Assembly (NCBI RefSeq): GCF_004135625.1
Contig: NZ_SDPV01000001.1
Span: 1,362,501-1,426,500 of the forward strand
DNA: 64,000 bases
Source of the DNA: Pelagerythrobacter rhizovicinus
Lineage (GTDB): Bacteria; Pseudomonadota; Alphaproteobacteria; Sphingomonadales; Sphingomonadaceae
Direction: 5' to 3'
The position numbers and the translations under genes are program-made. The notes beneath the pieces are model-generated. The model saw nothing but the letters and a program-made list of their open reading frames with translations, made no database searches and was not told the DNA's origin. Of this stretch, positions 15,784 to 23,503 are shown one piece after another; positions within the stretch are counted from its first letter, which is position 1; each line of letters starts with the position of its first letter.

Positions 15784-17202
15784 ATGGCCGAAAACGAATC
15801 ACGTCTTCTGATGCTGATCGACGACGAGCCGGCGCAGAGCCGGCTGATCGCCGCGCTCGCCGCACGAGAGGGCTGGCGGACGCTCGTGGTCCGGGATTCG
15901 GAAACGGCCATCGCGACACTCGGCACGCGGGAGGGTATGCAGCTCTCCGCCATCATCCTCGACCAGTGGGTGCCGGGCGACGACGCTTGCAGCCTGATCG
16001 AGGAACTGAAAAGCCGCCGACCAGCCCTGCCGATCCTCATGCTCACCGCCAGCGCCTCACCATTGCTCGCCGTCGAAGCGATGCGCGCGGGAGCCACCGA
16101 TTACCTGATCAAACCCGTCGCACCCGACCGGCTGATGCAGGCCCTGCGCAGCGCGACCAAGCGCGAGGCGGCAAAGGACGAGTTGCAGCCATTGACCGAG
16201 AAGATGCCGGCGGCGCTCGACTTCGACGCGATGATCGGCACAGCCCCCTCGTTCCGCACCGCCCTCGCCCGTGCGGCCAAGGCGGCGCGCGGACATGGTT
16301 CGGTCCTTATCGAAGGCGAAACGGGAACCGGCAAGGAAATGCTGGTGCGGGCGATGCACGCCGCATCGCCACGGGCCAAAGCGCCATTCCGTATCATAAA
16401 TGTCGGCGGCGTGCCCTCCAGCTCGATCGAATCGATGCTGTTCGGGCACGAACAAGGTGCGTTCCCCGGCGCGTTCGATCGGCAGATCGGCGCACTGCAG
16501 CAGTGCGACGGAGGCACGCTGTTCCTCGATGAGATCGACCGGCTCGACCGCCCAGTACAGGCACGGCTTGCCGACTGCGTCGAAGAAGGAATCGTCCGCC
16601 CCACCGGGGCCCGGCACGGCTTTCGCGTCGACGTGCGCCTGTTGACCGCGAGCAACCTTCCGCTTGCGGAATTTGCCGAAGCGGGACACTTCGACGAGCG
16701 ACTGCTGGCTGCCATAGCCCCAACAACCATCGTGCTGCCGCCTCTGCGCGAGCGTCAGAGCGACATCCCCGCGCTCACGCGCCATTTCCTGGCCCGCATC
16801 GGGGAGCAACCGGGTCTGAAGCACCATTCCATCACCGACAGCGCGCTGCACCTGCTTGCGGCGTTCGATTGGCCGGGCAACGTGCGCCAGCTCCAGTCGG
16901 TGCTGTTTCGCGCCGCAGTCTATTGCGACGGGGAGACGCTCACTATCGAGAGCTTTCCGCAGCTGCTGGAGCTGGTCGGCGATTTCGGCCACGTCGCAAG
17001 CGCCCAGCAGGACGGCGCGGGTGTGCAGCTCTACACGGCAGACGGCAATCTGCGGCCGCTGGAAGAGATCGAGGCGGACGTGATTCGCCTCGCCATCGGC
17101 CACTATCGCGGCCGGATGACGGAAGTGGCACGTCGCCTGGGGATCGGCCGCTCGACCCTCTACCGCAAGCTCGGGGAACTGGGGATCGATAACGCCGCGT
17201 AG
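15784..17202 (+). CDS. NtrC-like response regulator with altered GAFTGA loop
   Basis: A 472-aa three-domain regulator. The receiver domain (1-120) has Asp13/Asp14, phospho-acceptor Asp60 (IILDQW) and Lys110. The AAA+ domain (about 148-380) has Walker A GETGTGKE (178-185), Walker B GTLFLDEID and the RERQSDIPAL region. A Fis-type helix-turn-helix follows at the C-terminus (VARRLGIGRSTLYRKLGEL). The sigma-54 contact loop reads GAFPGA (225-230) instead of GAFTGA; the Thr is normally critical for sigma-54 engagement. It is divergent from the pnt operon. No cognate histidine kinase is adjacent. The ATG at 15784 is used; a TTG three codons upstream is possible. Confidence 0.88.
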   Translation: MAENESRLLMLIDDEPAQSRLIAALAAREGWRTLVVRDSETAIATLGTREGMQLSAIILDQWVPGDDACSLIEELKSRRPALPILMLTASASPLLAVEAMRAGATDYLIKPVAPDRLMQALRSATKREAAKDELQPLTEKMPAALDFDAMIGTAPSFRTALARAAKAARGHGSVLIEGETGTGKEMLVRAMHAASPRAKAPFRIINVGGVPSSSIESMLFGHEQGAFPGAFDRQIGALQQCDGGTLFLDEIDRLDRPVQARLADCVEEGIVRPTGARHGFRVDVRLLTASNLPLAEFAEAGHFDERLLAAIAPTTIVLPPLRERQSDIPALTRHFLARIGEQPGLKHHSITDSALHLLAAFDWPGNVRQLQSVLFRAAVYCDGETLTIESFPQLLELVGDFGHVASAQQDGAGVQLYTADGNLRPLEEIEADVIRLAIGHYRGRMTEVARRLGIGRSTLYRKLGELGIDNAA

Positions 17203-17460
17203 GCGCCCAATTGGCGCGTCAACCGCCGACTGGTACGCTTCCCGGCGCTTGCCGCGAACGCGTGGCACGCGTGCCAGGGGGCCCGTCCTGTCGGCCCTCA
17301 GGGGCGACCAACCCAATAGCTCACGCCATGCGCTGATCTAGGGTCATCTGATCTCGCCGCGCTCCGTACGATGGGCGCTCGGAAACGAGACGCCGCTGAA
17401 GAACCGCTAGATATCGGCAACCTCGCTTCAGAGGGCCGGAAACCTCCATGGAGGCACAAA
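17203..17460. other. Intergenic stretch, no gene seen
   Basis: No convincing coding region, tRNA, or recognised structured RNA is visible here. A perfect 14-bp palindrome TGGCACGCGTGCCA lies at 17263-17276, within a GC-rich segment. I compared by eye with tmRNA, RNase P and SRP RNA conserved cores and saw none of them. Confidence 0.4.
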
Positions 17461-17485
17461 AAAGGCCCCAAAAAGGGGCCTTTTC
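17461..17485 (-). terminator. Strong intrinsic terminator
   Basis: A perfect 10-bp stem AAAAGGCCCC / GGGGCCTTTT with a 5-nt loop. Read on the minus strand, the stem is followed by an uninterrupted T run (TTTTTT in total), the classic Rho-independent pattern. On the plus strand the T run is only the four of the stem. It ends the minus-strand transcript carrying the 12-codon ORF at 17509-17547. It could also act weakly for the plus-strand regulator. Confidence 0.85.
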
Positions 17486-17508
17486 GTAATCCTTGATCAA
17501 ACGGGTCT

Positions 17509-17547
17509 CAGCTGAAAACCCATTCCCAAAACCATGAGCGCGTCATC
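17509..17547 (-). CDS. 12-codon Trp-rich peptide ORF
   Basis: ATG at 17547 opens MTRSWFWEWVFS followed by TGA. Three of 12 residues are Trp and two are Phe. An unusually good Shine-Dalgarno (AAGGGGAA) lies about 6 nt before the ATG. A perfect terminator hairpin begins 23 nt after the stop. Two TTAACCAT elements lie upstream. The compact promoter-region, SD, mini-ORF, terminator arrangement resembles leader-peptide or standalone small-RNA genes. No biosynthetic operon follows in this orientation: the next gene is convergent. I do not recognise a family. Expression is inference. Confidence 0.5.
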
Positions 17548-17586
17548 GGTGTTCCCCTTCTGCTTAGGTTGCAGAGGGAGACTACG

Positions 17587-17618
17587 TTAACCATCAATAT
17601 TTGTAAACTGTTAACCAT
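17587..17618 (-). promoter_or_regulatory. Pair of TTAACCAT (CtrA-type) half-sites
   Basis: TTAACCAT occurs at 17587-17594 and again at 17611-17618, 24 bp apart in the same orientation; the second overlaps the stop codon of the EAL gene. TTAACCAT is an established half-site of the cell-cycle regulator CtrA in Caulobacter and relatives. The elements lie 40-71 nt upstream of the 12-codon ORF start. Whether CtrA binds here is inference. Confidence 0.45.
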
Positions 17619-19950
17619 ACTTGTCGCGCAGAAGTGGGGTATCCTTTTGTAATGTCATCATTTCCTGAAGGTTGCTCAGCGTCATAGGACGGGAAATGTA
17701 GTAACCCTGCCCCAGGTCGCAGCCTGTCTCGCGCAAGAAATCGTACGTCTCCCGATCTTCGATTCCCTCGGCGACCGACGTTAACCCGGCGTCACGTGCG
17801 AGACGGACGACGTTTGCGACGATGGCACGCGCGGTTTCCGAATGATGTACACCGCGGACGAAAATCTGGTCGATCTTGATCTCGTCAAACGGAAGCTCGA
17901 ACATGGCTTCGAGATTGGCGCTCGCCACCCCGAAATCATCCATCGAGAAGTTCACTCCGAGTTGCTTGATTTGCTCGAATACGCCGCGCGCTACCGAGAA
18001 GTTCTCGATACGCGCCGTTTCGGTCACCTCGATCGTCAGCTTTGCGGGATCGGCGGAATGTATCGCCAGGTTCTTCTCGACCAGTTCGGCGATCCTGCTG
18101 TCGACGAATTGGATAGCTGACACGTTAACCGATATTCGAGGATGATGGTCGCACGTCTGTAGCGCTGCTGCCGCGTCGAGGCTCTTGGACAGGATGCGCT
18201 TGGTCAGCTCATCCAACCGTCCAACCCGCTCGCACTGAAGAATGAAACGCGAGGGCGGTACGTCGCCCCGCTCTTCATCGACCCAGCGCGCGAGTGCCTC
18301 AGCCCCCACGATGCGCCCGTCGCGCAGGTCGGCCTGGGGTTGGAGTTTGATCGAGATCCGGTCCTCGGACAAGGCACTCTCAAGGCGCGCCTGAAGCGAA
18401 TAGTCCCACTCCTCGCTGTCGGCAGCGAAATCGGAAATGATGAACACCGGCCGGTAGGCCTCGCGCGCTTGATCCGCGGCCGCAATCGCCGCGCTTAACC
18501 GGCTAGAAATGGACTTCTCCGACGATTCATCGACCCCGATGGTCATCGATACGTCGAGCACGCGTTGCGACACCGTGATGGACTGCGATGCCACGGCCCG
18601 CAGGCCTTCCAGATGCTCCTGAATATCCTGAAACTCGCCGCTGTTAACGAAGAATGCGAAATACTTGCCGCCATCGTAATAGATCGTCGAGCGAGTGTCG
18701 CCCAAGGCCAGGCGCGACGCCAGTTGGCGAAGATAGCGCGCTTGATCAGATGGATTCAGCGTGGCGAAAACGGCATCGAGGCGCGCGATCTTGGCGACCA
18801 CGATCGAGGTTTGCTCCCTCGGATACTCTCCGAAGTCGCGTTGCAGGGCGACGAAGTTCGGCAGCTTGCTGCGGGACTCGACGAATAAGTGGCGCCGCTT
18901 GAAGTTCACAGTCGATCGCAGCAGTGCGTAGACCAGCGCCAGTACCAGCGTTTCGCCGAAAAGCCCGCGAACCCCAAAGTGAGCCGTCGCCACGGCGACC
19001 GCCGGAAGCAGCGCGAGCCAGAGAAGGTAAAAAATCCGCCGGGGCGTCGATCGCCTGAACACCATCAGCCCGGCCACCAGGCTCAGCCCGAAAGCACCGA
19101 CCATCCAAAACCAGCTCAGCTTCTGGCCGGTACCACGCAATGCGGTCTCGGCAGCGAGGATGTGAACCAGGCTAGACGGGCCGAAGGCGTAGCCCGGGAA
19201 CTTCACGATCCTTGCGTCAGTTCCGGCGGGCCCCACGACTGCGGTTTTGCCGGCGAGCACGCCGTCACCCCCGGGTGCGGCTTCCAACCGGTCAAGCTCG
19301 TAACGTGGGACCAAGCCCAGGTCGATCGAATAGTCGAGGGCCAAAGCTCCACGGGGACCCGAGGTTGCCCCCAGGACGGTCCACATGGCGGGCAGTTCGA
19401 CCGTACCTTCCGAGTAGGAAGGCTCGATCTCCCAAACGAAGCCCAGGAAATCGGTTGGATAGTCGTTGCTGACGATGCTTGTACCCTGTTCGAAGAACGG
19501 ATCGTTCCCGCGCGGCGGCCCGCTTGCCACCAGGTCCTCTCCAGCGGCCCGCGTAAGCACGATCTCGCCAGCCGAGCGCACCAGTTCCTCGCGCAACTCG
19601 CGATCGAGGGCAGGAGAATTGCTGCGCCGGACCGGCAGGTCGAGGAAAATCCGTTCGACCCCGGCATCGCGGAGGTGTCGGATTGATCGCAGAAGCTCTC
19701 GGTTTTCCGCAGATCGGCCACTTGAGCCCGGCACAGCGCCGAACTCGACGAACACGATATCGAGACTAGGCGGGCGATCGAACAGCTTCGCCTGCAGCGA
19801 CCAGACGGTGATGTCGACCGGACGCAGAAGTGTTAGCACGCCGACCATCGCCGCTAGGCCAATGGCGATGGCCGCATGACGCAACCTCTCGGAAGCAAAC
19901 AATTTTCGTCCTAACACGAGCAATGGTGCGCACCTCACTGGGAACTGCAC
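17611..19950 (-). CDS. CHASE2 sensor - degenerate GGDEF - EAL phosphodiesterase
   Basis: A 779-aa membrane signalling protein. The N-terminal helix (about 25-45) is followed by an extracytoplasmic CHASE2-like sensor (to about 275), then three helices (about 280-350). A GGDEF-like domain has lost its signature (DGGKYFAFF in place of GGDEF), and a C-terminal EAL domain spans about 520-765. EAL residues for cyclic-di-GMP hydrolysis look intact: GAEALARW, NVSAIQF, TIEVTET, MDDFG, IKIDQIF, AEGIED. It is therefore a predicted phosphodiesterase lowering c-di-GMP in response to a periplasmic signal. The GTG at 19950 is the longest start; nearby GTG/TTG alternatives would shorten the N-terminus slightly. 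Confidence 0.88.
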   Translation of the reverse strand: MQFPVRCAPLLVLGRKLFASERLRHAAIAIGLAAMVGVLTLLRPVDITVWSLQAKLFDRPPSLDIVFVEFGAVPGSSGRSAENRELLRSIRHLRDAGVERIFLDLPVRRSNSPALDRELREELVRSAGEIVLTRAAGEDLVASGPPRGNDPFFEQGTSIVSNDYPTDFLGFVWEIEPSYSEGTVELPAMWTVLGATSGPRGALALDYSIDLGLVPRYELDRLEAAPGGDGVLAGKTAVVGPAGTDARIVKFPGYAFGPSSLVHILAAETALRGTGQKLSWFWMVGAFGLSLVAGLMVFRRSTPRRIFYLLWLALLPAVAVATAHFGVRGLFGETLVLALVYALLRSTVNFKRRHLFVESRSKLPNFVALQRDFGEYPREQTSIVVAKIARLDAVFATLNPSDQARYLRQLASRLALGDTRSTIYYDGGKYFAFFVNSGEFQDIQEHLEGLRAVASQSITVSQRVLDVSMTIGVDESSEKSISSRLSAAIAAADQAREAYRPVFIISDFAADSEEWDYSLQARLESALSEDRISIKLQPQADLRDGRIVGAEALARWVDEERGDVPPSRFILQCERVGRLDELTKRILSKSLDAAAALQTCDHHPRISVNVSAIQFVDSRIAELVEKNLAIHSADPAKLTIEVTETARIENFSVARGVFEQIKQLGVNFSMDDFGVASANLEAMFELPFDEIKIDQIFVRGVHHSETARAIVANVVRLARDAGLTSVAEGIEDRETYDFLRETGCDLGQGYYISRPMTLSNLQEMMTLQKDTPLLRDKYG

Positions 19951-20029
19951 TACGCCAACAAGGTAAAGATGGTATTTCCGGTATGGACGGAACTGGCGTG
20001 GAAAAGCTTTCGCGGTGCGAACGCCCGCG

Positions 20030-21994
20030 TCACCCGCCGGGGTGATAGAAGTCGTAGATTTTCTGCGCGACGCCGGCGCTGATGCCGGGGGTGCGCTTCA
20101 GGTCGTCGAGCGCGGCGGCGCGCACTTTCCCCGCGGTGCCGAAATGGAGCAGCAGCGCACGCTTGCGCGAGGGGCCGATGCCGGGGATCTCGTCGAGCGG
20201 CGAGGCCGAGATCGCGCGGCTGCGCTTGGCGCGGTGGGCGCCGATGGCGAAGCGGTGGACCTCGTCGCGCAAGGTCTGGAGGTAGAACAGCAGCGGCGAA
20301 TTGGTCGGCAGGGTCTTCTCGCGCCCGTCGGGGAAATGGAACACCTCGCGCCCCTCGCGCCCGTGATGCGGGCCCTTGGCAATCGCGATCAGGGCCACAT
20401 CCTCGATCCCGAGTTCCTCCAGCGCGTCGCGTGCGGCCGACATCTGGCCCTTGCCGCCGTCGAGCAGGACGAGATCCGGCCAGATCCCGCTCCCCCGCTC
20501 CTGAGTGCGATCGGGGTCCTCGCGCAGGGCGCGAGCGAAGCGGCGGGTCATCACCTCGCGCATCATTGCGAAGTCGTCGTCGGTCTGCGCGGTCTTGATG
20601 TTGAACTTGCGGTACTGGTTCTTGAGGAAGCCTTCGGGGCCGGCGACGACCATCGCGCCGACCGCCTTGGTGCCCTGGATATGACTGTTGTCGTAGATCT
20701 CGATCCGCTGCGGCGGTTCGGATAGTTCAAGGAATTCCGCAAGTTCCCGGTTGATCTTCGCCTTGGTTCCGCTTTCGGCCAGGCGCCGGTCGAGCGCTTC
20801 CATGGCGTTGCGGCTCGCCTGCGCCATCAGCCGCCGGCGATCTCCACGCTGGGGGACGGAGATATCGACTCGATGCCCGGCCACTTCGCACAGCGCCTCG
20901 GCGAGCAGCGCCTGCTCGGGCAGCGCGCGGTCGACCAGCACAGTGCGCGGGGGCGGCACTTCCTCGTAGAACTGGGCAAGCACATCGGCGAGCACGTCCG
21001 CATCGTCGACGCCCTGCGTATGCGTGGGGAAGAAGGCGCGGTGGCCCCAGTTCTGCCCGCCGCGGACGAAGAAGGCCTGGATGCCGACCTGCCCGCCCTT
21101 GCTGGCGAGCGCGAAGACGTCGGCATCGCCGACACCCGCGGCGTTCACCGCCTGGCTGCTCTGGATCGCAGTCGCGGCGCGCAGGCGGTCGCGCAGCATG
21201 GCCGCGCGCTCGAAGTCGAGCGCCTCGGCCGCCTGTTCCATCTGCCGCTCGATTTCGCGCTGCACGCCGGACGACTTGCCGCCGAGGAAGTCCTTCGCCT
21301 GGCGCACGAGCTCGCCGTAGTCCTCGGGGCTGATGCGCCCGACGCATGGGGCGGAACAGCGCTTGATCTGGTAGAGCAGGCAAGGCCGGTCGCGTCGCTC
21401 CAGAAAGCTGTCGGTACAGGACCTTAGGAGGAACAGCTTCTGGAGCGCGTTAATCGTGGTGTTGACCGATCCGGCGCTCGCGAAGGGGCCATAGTAGTCG
21501 CCCTTGGCCCGCCGCGCGCCGCGGTGCTTCATGATGCGCGGGTATTCATGTTCGGCGCGTAAGAGGATGAAAGGAAACGATTTATCGTCGCGCAGCAGGA
21601 CGTTGTAGGGCGGCCGGAAGCGCTTGATGAGCTGCGCCTCGAGCAGCAGCGCCTCCGCCTCGCTATTGGTGGTGACGATCTCCATCCGCCGGGTCTGGCT
21701 GACCATGCGCTGGAGGCGGCTCGAGAGATTGCCGATCTGGGTGTAGTTCGCGACCCGGTTCTTCAGCGCGCGCGCCTTGCCGACGTAGAGCACGTCGCCG
21801 CGGGCATCGAGCATGCGGTAGACGCCGGGCTTGGGCTTTAGCGTCTTCACCGTATCGCGGATCGCCTGCACACCCGCCTCGATATCCGGCTGCGCGTCGC
21901 CCTTGACCGTATAGGTCGCGCGCTCCTCGTGGAAGCGCTCGGCGCCGCGCGGGTCGTAGGGGGAGCCGGCGGAAGAGGGAACGCGCGGGGGCAT
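20030..21994 (-). CDS. uvrC: Excinuclease ABC subunit C
   Basis: Nucleotide-excision-repair endonuclease making both incisions around a lesion with UvrB. The protein is 654 aa. GIY-YIG domain near the N-terminus (KPGVYRMLDARGDVLYVGKA), UvrB-interacting UVR motif (IERQMEQAAEALDFERAAML), RNase H-like endonuclease domain (IEIYDNSHIQGTKAVGAMVV; DLVLLDGGKGQ) and C-terminal helix-hairpin-helix motifs (DEIPGIGPSRKRALLLHFG). The ATG at 21994 is preferred to an upstream TTG at 22051, which would add 19 unusual residues. Complete. Confidence 0.95.
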   Translation of the reverse strand: MPPRVPSSAGSPYDPRGAERFHEERATYTVKGDAQPDIEAGVQAIRDTVKTLKPKPGVYRMLDARGDVLYVGKARALKNRVANYTQIGNLSSRLQRMVSQTRRMEIVTTNSEAEALLLEAQLIKRFRPPYNVLLRDDKSFPFILLRAEHEYPRIMKHRGARRAKGDYYGPFASAGSVNTTINALQKLFLLRSCTDSFLERRDRPCLLYQIKRCSAPCVGRISPEDYGELVRQAKDFLGGKSSGVQREIERQMEQAAEALDFERAAMLRDRLRAATAIQSSQAVNAAGVGDADVFALASKGGQVGIQAFFVRGGQNWGHRAFFPTHTQGVDDADVLADVLAQFYEEVPPPRTVLVDRALPEQALLAEALCEVAGHRVDISVPQRGDRRRLMAQASRNAMEALDRRLAESGTKAKINRELAEFLELSEPPQRIEIYDNSHIQGTKAVGAMVVAGPEGFLKNQYRKFNIKTAQTDDDFAMMREVMTRRFARALREDPDRTQERGSGIWPDLVLLDGGKGQMSAARDALEELGIEDVALIAIAKGPHHGREGREVFHFPDGREKTLPTNSPLLFYLQTLRDEVHRFAIGAHRAKRSRAISASPLDEIPGIGPSRKRALLLHFGTAGKVRAAALDDLKRTPGISAGVAQKIYDFYHPGG

Positions 21995-22137
21995 GGCGTT
22001 CACATAAGCGTTGCGCCGAAAATGGAAACCGGGGGCGAGCCGCTCGGCCAAGCCCGGTTAATGTTCCAGGGGGCATTTTCATGGTCCGTCCGGTCGCGTA
22101 AGGCGCGCGCGGGTCGGGATACCGGAGTTTGAACGAG

Positions 22138-22266
22138 ATGTTGAAGAAGATGATCGCCGTTGCCGTGCTCGGCGCATCGGTCGTGGTGCTCACCGGCTGC
22201 AACACGGTGAAGGGCCTCGGCCGCGATATCGAATCAGTCGGGGAAGCGGGCGACCGCGCGATCTGA
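22138..22266 (+). CDS. Entericidin A/B family lipoprotein (second copy)
   Basis: A 42-aa precursor beginning MLKKMIAVAVLG with lipobox VLTGC (lipidated Cys21) and mature part CNTVKGLGRDIESVGEAGDR. It has the same length as the copy at 6267-6395 and differs from its mature region at only a few positions, while the signal peptides differ. A weak GAACGAG precedes the ATG. No EcfG-type promoter was found upstream of this copy, suggesting the paralogues are regulated differently. Located between divergent uvrC and the flavoprotein gene. Confidence 0.9.
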   Translation: MLKKMIAVAVLGASVVVLTGCNTVKGLGRDIESVGEAGDRAI

Positions 22267-22306
22267 CGCGCTTGCCATTCCGCGCAGCGGCTCTACCGCG
22301 GCCGGA

Positions 22307-23503
22307 ATGCAGACCTATGACGCTATCGTTCTCGGCGGAGGCGCCGCCGGGCTGATGTGCGCGGCCGTCGCCGGCCAGCGCGGCCGCCGCGTGATCGTGC
22401 TCGAACGCGCGGCGGAGGTGGGGAAGAAGATCCTCATTTCCGGCGGCGGGCGGTGCAACTTCACCAACCTGAACACCGCGCCCGACCGTTATCTCTCGGC
22501 CAATCCGCATTTCGCCAAGTCGGCGCTGAGCCGCTACACCGCACGCGATTTCCTCGCGCTGGTGGAGGCGCACGGGATCGCCTGGCACGAGAAGACGCTT
22601 GGCCAGCTCTTCTGCGACGGATCGGCGCGGCAGATCGTCGCCATGCTGCTAGCCGAATGCGCGAAGGCCGCCGCGGCGGGCGGCACGGTCGAGGTACGCT
22701 CCGGCGAGGAGATCGGAAAGGTCTCGCACGATGGCAGCGAATATCGCGTCATGACGTCATCCGGGGCCTTCGCCGCACCCGCGCTGGTGATTGCGACCGG
22801 CGGCCCCTCGATCCCCAAGATGGGCGCGAGCGACTTCGCCTATCGCCTCGCGCGGCACTTCGGCCTCAAGGTCGTCGAGCCGCGCCCTGCCCTCGTGCCG
22901 CTGACGCTGGGCGGCGAGGACGTGCTGTTCCGCGACCTCTCGGGCGTCTCCGCCGAAGTCGTCGCGCGCTGCGGCAAGGCGGCGTTCCGCGAGGCGGCGC
23001 TGTTCACCCACCGCGGCCTGTCGGGCCCGGCAATCCTGCAAGTCTCCTCCTACTGGCATCCGGGCGAGGCGATCGGGATCGACTTCCTGCCGAATGCCGC
23101 CGGAGGCTGGCTGCTGGAAGCGAAGCGCGCCAATTCGCGCGGCACCGTCCGCAGCGTCCTCGCCGATGCCCTGCCCGACCGCCTCGCCGCGACCCTGGCC
23201 GAGCGGATCGCGCTGGCCGGCGACCTCGGCAACATGCCCGACAAGGCGCTCCACTCAGCCGAGGCGCGGCTCGCCGACTGGCGCTTCCATCCCAACGGCA
23301 GCGAGGGCTTCGCCAAGGCGGAAGTGACCGTGGGTGGAATTGTGACCGCCGAGCTGTCCTCCAAGACCATGGAAGCGCGCCGGGTGCCGGGCCTCTACGC
23401 GATCGGCGAAGCGGTCGACGTGACCGGCTGGCTGGGCGGCTACAACTTCCAGTGGGCCTGGGCGAGCGCGGTCGCGGCCGGGACCGCGCTCGCGGAAACC
23501 TAG
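22307..23503 (+). CDS. YhiN/HI0933-family NAD(P)/FAD-dependent flavoprotein
   Basis: A 398-aa oxidoreductase of the HI0933-like family. FAD-binding dinucleotide motif at the N-terminus (AIVLGGGAAGLMCAAVAGQ), the family signature KKILISGGGRCNFTN, a central ATGGPSIPKMGASDFAYRLA, and the C-terminal VTVGGIVTAELSSKTMEAR plus GLYAIGEAVDVTGWLGGYNF. The reaction of the family is not defined. It ends 4 bp into the convergent TonB-receptor gene. Length is typical. Confidence 0.9.
   Translation: MQTYDAIVLGGGAAGLMCAAVAGQRGRRVIVLERAAEVGKKILISGGGRCNFTNLNTAPDRYLSANPHFAKSALSRYTARDFLALVEAHGIAWHEKTLGQLFCDGSARQIVAMLLAECAKAAAAGGTVEVRSGEEIGKVSHDGSEYRVMTSSGAFAAPALVIATGGPSIPKMGASDFAYRLARHFGLKVVEPRPALVPLTLGGEDVLFRDLSGVSAEVVARCGKAAFREAALFTHRGLSGPAILQVSSYWHPGEAIGIDFLPNAAGGWLLEAKRANSRGTVRSVLADALPDRLAATLAERIALAGDLGNMPDKALHSAEARLADWRFHPNGSEGFAKAEVTVGGIVTAELSSKTMEARRVPGLYAIGEAVDVTGWLGGYNFQWAWASAVAAGTALAET

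Noticed and set aside
17203-17460. Possible structured RNA such as tmRNA, RNase P or SRP RNA
   Set aside because: None of the conserved cores of these RNAs could be recognised; only a palindrome and GC-rich sequence are present.
17509-17547. Classical tryptophan-operon attenuator
   Set aside because: The leader-like ORF is not followed by trp genes in its direction, so it is not called a trp attenuator.
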